Positions 51,086 to 54,665 of a stretch of DNA of 54,665 bases are shown here, one piece after another. Source of the stretch: Synechococcales cyanobacterium bin2.concoct.b11b12b14.033 (GTDB lineage Bacteria; Cyanobacteriota; Vampirovibrionia; Caenarcaniphilales; Caenarcanaceae); the NCBI GenBank assembly GCA_013298875.1, contig JAAFJH010000005.1, positions 1 through 54,665 of the forward strand, written 5' to 3'. The first letter of the stretch is position 1. Each line of letters begins with the position of its first letter. The translations under genes were made by a program, and so were the position numbers. Under the pieces are notes generated by a model. That model made no database searches and had not been told where the DNA came from. It saw nothing but the letters and a program-made list of their open reading frames with translations.

Positions 51086-51786
51086 TGGAAAATAAAAGAA
51101 AGGAAGATACAAAATGGCCTCAAACAAGGAAAATAATAGTTGTTGAAGGTGGAGATGATAAAACATTCATTCAGGAGTTAATTAAAGAAATATACAAAAT
51201 AAAAAAAGAACAAATTGAAACTGATCTTGGTATTAGCTTTCTGGTTGTTGGAACAAATAATACTTTCTTAAAGGATGAAAAATATAAAGACTGGCTCATC
51301 GATTTTCTGAGAAAGGACTTTTTAAAAATTGCATTTGTTTTTGATTTAGATGTAAACCCATTTGAGAAATCAATTCAGTTACTGGAGGAAGAAGTATTAA
51401 ATGATTCAAATCTTTTGGATAAAGTTATAGTTTTACCAATAAAGCCATATCAATTTTCTAGCTCTGGTATTGGAATTTGTCCAATCTATTACCAAGATAT
51501 TGCAAAAGGTTGCTTAGAAGAACTTTGTATTCACTTAATTCAAGAACAAAATACTGAATTGTATAATTTTGGTATTGATTTTATAAGCAAAGCAGAAAGC
51601 CTTTCAATAAATAATTCTAAAAATTGGAAAGATAGGTACAAAAAGCAACTTGCTTTAATGCTCATTACTAATAAAAATTTAAGATTCTGTTCAACACCTG
51701 GTATCGCTGTGGAAAAAGGATTAATAAAATTAAATAGTGAAATATTAAATACTTTAAAACTATTTTTACAGGAATTTACTAAATGA
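51085..51786 (+). CDS. TOPRIM-like (DUF3226/DUF4435-type) partner protein
   Basis: This 233-residue protein shows TOPRIM-type landmarks: KIIVVEGGDDKTFIQELI with the acidic E21 and D24/D25, and the metal-binding strand IAFVFDLDVNP with D87 and D89. The combination and its position after an ABC-type ATPase match DUF3226-like partners; AriB of PARIS (DUF4435) has a similar layout. TOPRIM domains cut or nick nucleic acid using divalent metal, so this is the probable effector. It is translationally coupled to the ATPase gene and ends 3 bases before uvrC. Confidence 0.78.
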   Translation: MENKRKEDTKWPQTRKIIVVEGGDDKTFIQELIKEIYKIKKEQIETDLGISFLVVGTNNTFLKDEKYKDWLIDFLRKDFLKIAFVFDLDVNPFEKSIQLLEEEVLNDSNLLDKVIVLPIKPYQFSSSGIGICPIYYQDIAKGCLEELCIHLIQEQNTELYNFGIDFISKAESLSINNSKNWKDRYKKQLALMLITNKNLRFCSTPGIAVEKGLIKLNSEILNTLKLFLQEFTK

Positions 51787-51789
51787 AAA

Positions 51790-53640
51790 GTGAAACCAAT
51801 GAAAGACTTTAGCCATATACCAAATAATGCTGGTATTTATATTTTTAAAGGTTTGGATCATACTCCAATTTATATTGGTAAAGCTATTAATTTACGCAAT
51901 CGGGTGCGTTCTTACTGGAATGAAACGTCGTGGAGGGACAGGCCAAAATTAGCCATTTTAGTACCGCAAATATCAGACATTGAAACAATTATTACCCAAA
52001 ATGAAAAAGAAGCTTTAATCCTGGAAGCTAGCTTAATTTACAAGCATCAACCGAAGTACAATGTTTTACTGAAAGATAATAAAAGTTTTCCGTGGATTGG
52101 TCTAACTTATGGTGAAGAATTTCCGCGAATTATTCCAGTGAGAGACTTAAAATGGGCTAAGCGTAAATATCCGAAAATTAAATTATTTGGTCCTTATACT
52201 GATTCCGGAAATATGTATAAAACTTTGCAAACGGCTAGGCAATTATTTCCGCTTCGTAAAAGACCAACTCCTCTTTTTAAAGACAGACCTTGTTTGAATT
52301 ATCATTTGGGACAATGTTTGGGGCCTTGCCAAGCCTTGGTTAGCTCTGAAGATTATAATTTACTACTCAAAGAAATTGAATTATTTTTAAATGGAAAACA
52401 TGATGATTTAATCGCTCGCTTAAAGGAAAAAATGTGGCTAGCTTCCGAGAATTTAAATTATGAACAAGCTGCTAAATGCCGAGACCAAATTAAAATTTTG
52501 GATAAAGCTTTGGAAAGTCAACGTATAATTATGGATAATCCAGACTGTGAGCGAGATATTATTGGTTTTGCAAATGATGAGAAGAATTTATGTTTGCAAA
52601 TTTTTAAAATGAGAGCTGGCAAATTAATTGGTAGGGAGGCTTTTAATGCTGAGTTAAATGAATTACAAACCTTAGCGGAAGCAATTTCATCGATTATCGA
52701 ACAAGCTTATTTAATCAGACAAATGGAAGATATTCCGAAAGAAATTATTATTCAAAATGAAATAGCAAATTTAATTACTGATTTAAGTCAGAGTATTGTT
52801 GAAGAGCAGACTTTTGAAAAGAAATTTAGTAGTTTATTGAGTAGTTTAGCCAAAAAAAATATACAAGTTAATTTCCCAAAACGTGGAGACAAAAAAGAAC
52901 AAATTGAATTAGCAACTTTCAATGCCAGTCAGCAATTGCAAGCCCAAAGTAAACAACAAACTAAAGCTTTAATTGTGCTAGAATCTTTGCAAGAAATTTT
53001 AGAAATTGAAAAACTTCCGGTAAATATTGATTGTTTTGATATTTCTCATTTACAAGGAACTGAGGTTGTCGCAAGCTGTGTGAGGCTCAAAAATGGTTTT
53101 CCAGATAAGTCTAAATATCGCAAAATAAAATTAACTGTTGATCAAAATAATGACTTTTTCTCGATAAAAGAAGCTGTTTTTAGGCGTTATCAAAAGCAAA
53201 AAGACTTACCAGATTTAATTTTAATTGATGGAGGAAAAGGCCAATTAAGCTCAGCTTTGGAAGCAATTAATGAATTAAACTTAACTGAAATTCCTTTATT
53301 TTCATTAGCTAAAAAAGAAGAAGAAATTTTTAATATTGAAAATGAAAAAATACTTTTACCTAAAAATTCACCGGCCTTACAGCTTTTACAAAGAGCCAGA
53401 GATGAGGCTCACCGTTTTGCTTTAACTTATAATCGACAAAGACGCAGTAAAGTACTTAAAGCTAGTTTTTTGGATGATATTGTCGGAGTGGGAGCGGTTT
53501 TAAAAGCTAATATTTTAAATAATTTTACGGTTAAAGAATTAAAAGCTGCCCCACCTCAAGAATTACAAAATAAACTTAAAATTAGTGCTAAGAGAGCCGA
53601 CAAATTATGGAAAAATATACATTTGAAAACTGAATACTAA
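51790..53640 (+). CDS. uvrC: Excinuclease ABC subunit C
   Basis: UvrC makes both incisions in nucleotide-excision repair. The N-terminal GIY-YIG nuclease is visible as NNAGIYIFKGLDHTPIYIGK. The UvrB-binding UVR motif is near residues 205-235 (ENLNYEQAAKCRDQIKIL). The RNase H-like half shows NIDCFDISHLQGTEVVASCV and LILIDGGKGQLSSAL; a helix-hairpin-helix end follows (DIVGVGAVLKANILNNF). At 616 residues it is complete. The start may be GTG 51790 or ATG 51799. It lies 3 bases after the TOPRIM gene. A decayed copy of its last 32 codons lies at 54406. Confidence 0.95.
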   Translation: MKPMKDFSHIPNNAGIYIFKGLDHTPIYIGKAINLRNRVRSYWNETSWRDRPKLAILVPQISDIETIITQNEKEALILEASLIYKHQPKYNVLLKDNKSFPWIGLTYGEEFPRIIPVRDLKWAKRKYPKIKLFGPYTDSGNMYKTLQTARQLFPLRKRPTPLFKDRPCLNYHLGQCLGPCQALVSSEDYNLLLKEIELFLNGKHDDLIARLKEKMWLASENLNYEQAAKCRDQIKILDKALESQRIIMDNPDCERDIIGFANDEKNLCLQIFKMRAGKLIGREAFNAELNELQTLAEAISSIIEQAYLIRQMEDIPKEIIIQNEIANLITDLSQSIVEEQTFEKKFSSLLSSLAKKNIQVNFPKRGDKKEQIELATFNASQQLQAQSKQQTKALIVLESLQEILEIEKLPVNIDCFDISHLQGTEVVASCVRLKNGFPDKSKYRKIKLTVDQNNDFFSIKEAVFRRYQKQKDLPDLILIDGGKGQLSSALEAINELNLTEIPLFSLAKKEEEIFNIENEKILLPKNSPALQLLQRARDEAHRFALTYNRQRRSKVLKASFLDDIVGVGAVLKANILNNFTVKELKAAPPQELQNKLKISAKRADKLWKNIHLKTEY

Positions 53641-53973
53641 TTACCGAAAGATAAATTTGGACAATCTTTAGTTATTTAAAATGAAAGAATTTCAAAAGCG
53701 GTTAACAGGCTAGTAGAAGTGATTTTTAAATTTAAACTGTTTTTCTTGCTGGTTTCCTTTAAACTTTAATTTAGTAATAAATTTTTTAATGAAGAAGCTT
53801 TTCTTCTATAGCTTGGAATTGATCAAAAAAACTCGATTATATTTTTTCTTAAAACTTTATTAATTTCTCAAGGTTTTATCAAGAAATTAAAGTACATTTT
53901 TAATCCCGTAAATAAACTTTAATATGAGCGTAGAAAAATATTTTCATATTATAGTTTGCAACTTAATTAATCA
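53641..53973. other. Non-coding gap between uvrC and the next gene
   Basis: No gene, tRNA or repeat is recognised in these 333 AT-rich bases. A small hairpin AGAAG-CTTTT-CTTCT lies near 53791-53806 and CATATTATAGT near 53946 could serve as a -10 region for the gene at 53974. Neither is strong. Confidence 0.4.
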
Positions 53974-54405
53974 ATGAAAATATCACAAACTATAATAAAA
54001 CCGTTACAGGTTAGGTCTCAAAGAAAAGCGACATTTAACCATAATCCTGATCATCCTGAAAGCTTTTCTCCTTCTAAACCACCAGAATTTGCTGTACATG
54101 CTGTAAGACCGACCGAAGAAATGACTTTACCTCAGCTCAATACACGTTTACTTGAAGCAAAAGAATTAAAAGCAAGAACTGAATCTAACTTAAAAGACTA
54201 TGATTCGATTGACAAAAAATTTGACGATTTTCTGACAGGAAAGCAAAACGTATTACCCCTAACTTATACGAGAACGCTCGATGAATTAGGATCTACGGCA
54301 ATTACGATGGATCTGGCTAAAAGGTCTTTCGAAAGAATCATAGAGAAATTGGATTTAGTAGTAGCTGAATTAAACCGAGAAATAAAGAAAAGAGAAAAAA
54401 GATAG
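53974..54405 (+). CDS. Helical protein of unknown function beyond uvrC
   Basis: This 143-residue protein has a disordered, Pro-rich N-terminus (MKISQTIIKPLQVRSQRK, then SFSPSKPPEFAV) and two charged helices (TLPQLNTRLLEAKELKARTE and RSFERIIEKLDLVVAELNRE) that should form a helical hairpin or coil. I do not recognise the family. Its stop (TAG) is followed in the same frame by a relic of the uvrC 3' end, so the gene lies between the functional uvrC end and its copy. Its start resembles the starts at 83 and 33097. Confidence 0.55.
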   Translation: MKISQTIIKPLQVRSQRKATFNHNPDHPESFSPSKPPEFAVHAVRPTEEMTLPQLNTRLLEAKELKARTESNLKDYDSIDKKFDDFLTGKQNVLPLTYTRTLDELGSTAITMDLAKRSFERIIEKLDLVVAELNREIKKREKR

Positions 54406-54498
54406 AAAGCTTCCCGACTCCAAGAACTGCAAAGCAAATTAAAAATCGGTGCAAAAAGAGCGAACCAGCTATGAAAGAACATGCAATTGAAAGCTAAA
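54406..54498 (+). pseudogene. Relic of the uvrC 3' end
   Basis: The frame reads KASRLQELQSKLKIGAKRAN, then QL, a TGA, and KNMQLKAK. It aligns without gaps to the last 32 residues of UvrC (KAAPPQELQNKLKISAKRAD, then KLWKNIHLKTEY), with 19 of 31 positions identical. The TGA replaces the Trp TGG. The relic is about 860 bases from the uvrC original and begins directly after the stop of the 143-residue protein. Confidence 0.85.
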
Positions 54499-54543
54499 AT
54501 TTACTCATTAAGTTCTTTTCATATTATCTAGGAACTTATTTGC

Positions 54544-54665
54544 TTAGGCAGCTTGATTATTATCTTTTATTTCTGAGCGAGGAAAACGTGGTACAAAAAA
54601 GTGACTTTTAATAATAGAAACTTCACTAGCTAAAAACTCATTTTGCTCTTGCATTCTTTCCATTT
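54544..54665 (-). CDS. Partial gene at the window edge
   Basis: The minus frame is open from the edge to TAA 54544-54546 and reads MERMQEQNEFLASEVSIIKS, then HFFVPRFPRSEIKDNNQAA. Met codons near the edge could be internal. The first part looks helical. Too little remains to identify it. Confidence 0.5.
   Translation of the reverse strand, partial: MERMQEQNEFLASEVSIIKSHFFVPRFPRSEIKDNNQAA

Overview
The window is about 55 kb of strongly AT-rich bacterial chromosome, mostly ordinary housekeeping genes. The set includes complex I subunits NuoN and NuoJ, ferrochelatase, glutathione synthase, an RpaB/OmpR-type response regulator, an MlaD-type MCE protein, MreB, UppS, LepB and TatA. That points to a Gram-negative-type cell with a respiratory chain. 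My best guess is a non-photosynthetic relative of Cyanobacteria (Vampirovibrionia/Melainabacteria, perhaps Caenarcaniphilales), but this is inferred from gene content only; no rRNA is present. TGA is used as a normal stop, so the code is standard.

Layout. 1-3.4 kb: a protease-less FtsH-like AAA+ protein, then an accessory strip with a frameshifted Rpn nuclease gene and a hicBA module with a broken hicA, separated by copies of a dispersed repeat. 3.4-20.8 kb: mscL, mlaD, lepB, nudix, nadC, an HD hydrolase, gshB, coaX, hisA, a response regulator, rpmG, hisI, scpB, purL, sprT, tatA, a relBE-like pair, pyk and an SDR. 20.9-26 kb: glutamate dehydrogenase, a tandem pair of small membrane coiled-coil genes, a secreted Gln-rich repeat protein, yggS and a lipoprotein. 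26-27.1 kb: a decayed toxin-antitoxin module between 100-bp direct repeats, a 122-bp MITE-like element and an IS982-type end. 27.1-35.9 kb: a DegT aminotransferase, tRNA-Gly, nuoN, hisH, a large pentapeptide-repeat protein, terC, terD and mtnA. 36 kb: a small graveyard (Rpn start, HicB-like piece, IS982 end). 36.4-45.5 kb: flavin reductase, hemH, uppS, mreB and membrane partners, a Gfo/Idh oxidoreductase, an ABC permease coupled to nuoJ, a GST and panD. 45.7-46.4 kb: a deleted IS982. 46.5-54.7 kb: two glycosyltransferases, an aminotransferase, a two-gene AAA ATPase/TOPRIM system, uvrC, and a small gene followed by a fossil of the uvrC 3' end.

How it fits together. Histidine (hisA, hisI, hisH), cofactor (nadC, coaX, panD, gshB, hemH) and complex I genes are scattered rather than grouped. 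Accessory genes sit in short gaps between housekeeping genes. In three separate places (purL, the lipoprotein gene, uvrC) an accessory segment is bordered by a duplicated piece of the neighbouring housekeeping gene. In another strip, nuclease and toxin-antitoxin genes alternate with a dispersed repeat. The AAA ATPase/TOPRIM pair between the aminotransferase gene and uvrC is the best candidate for a defence system. The recurring duplicated-gene-end arrangement is the most unusual structural pattern.
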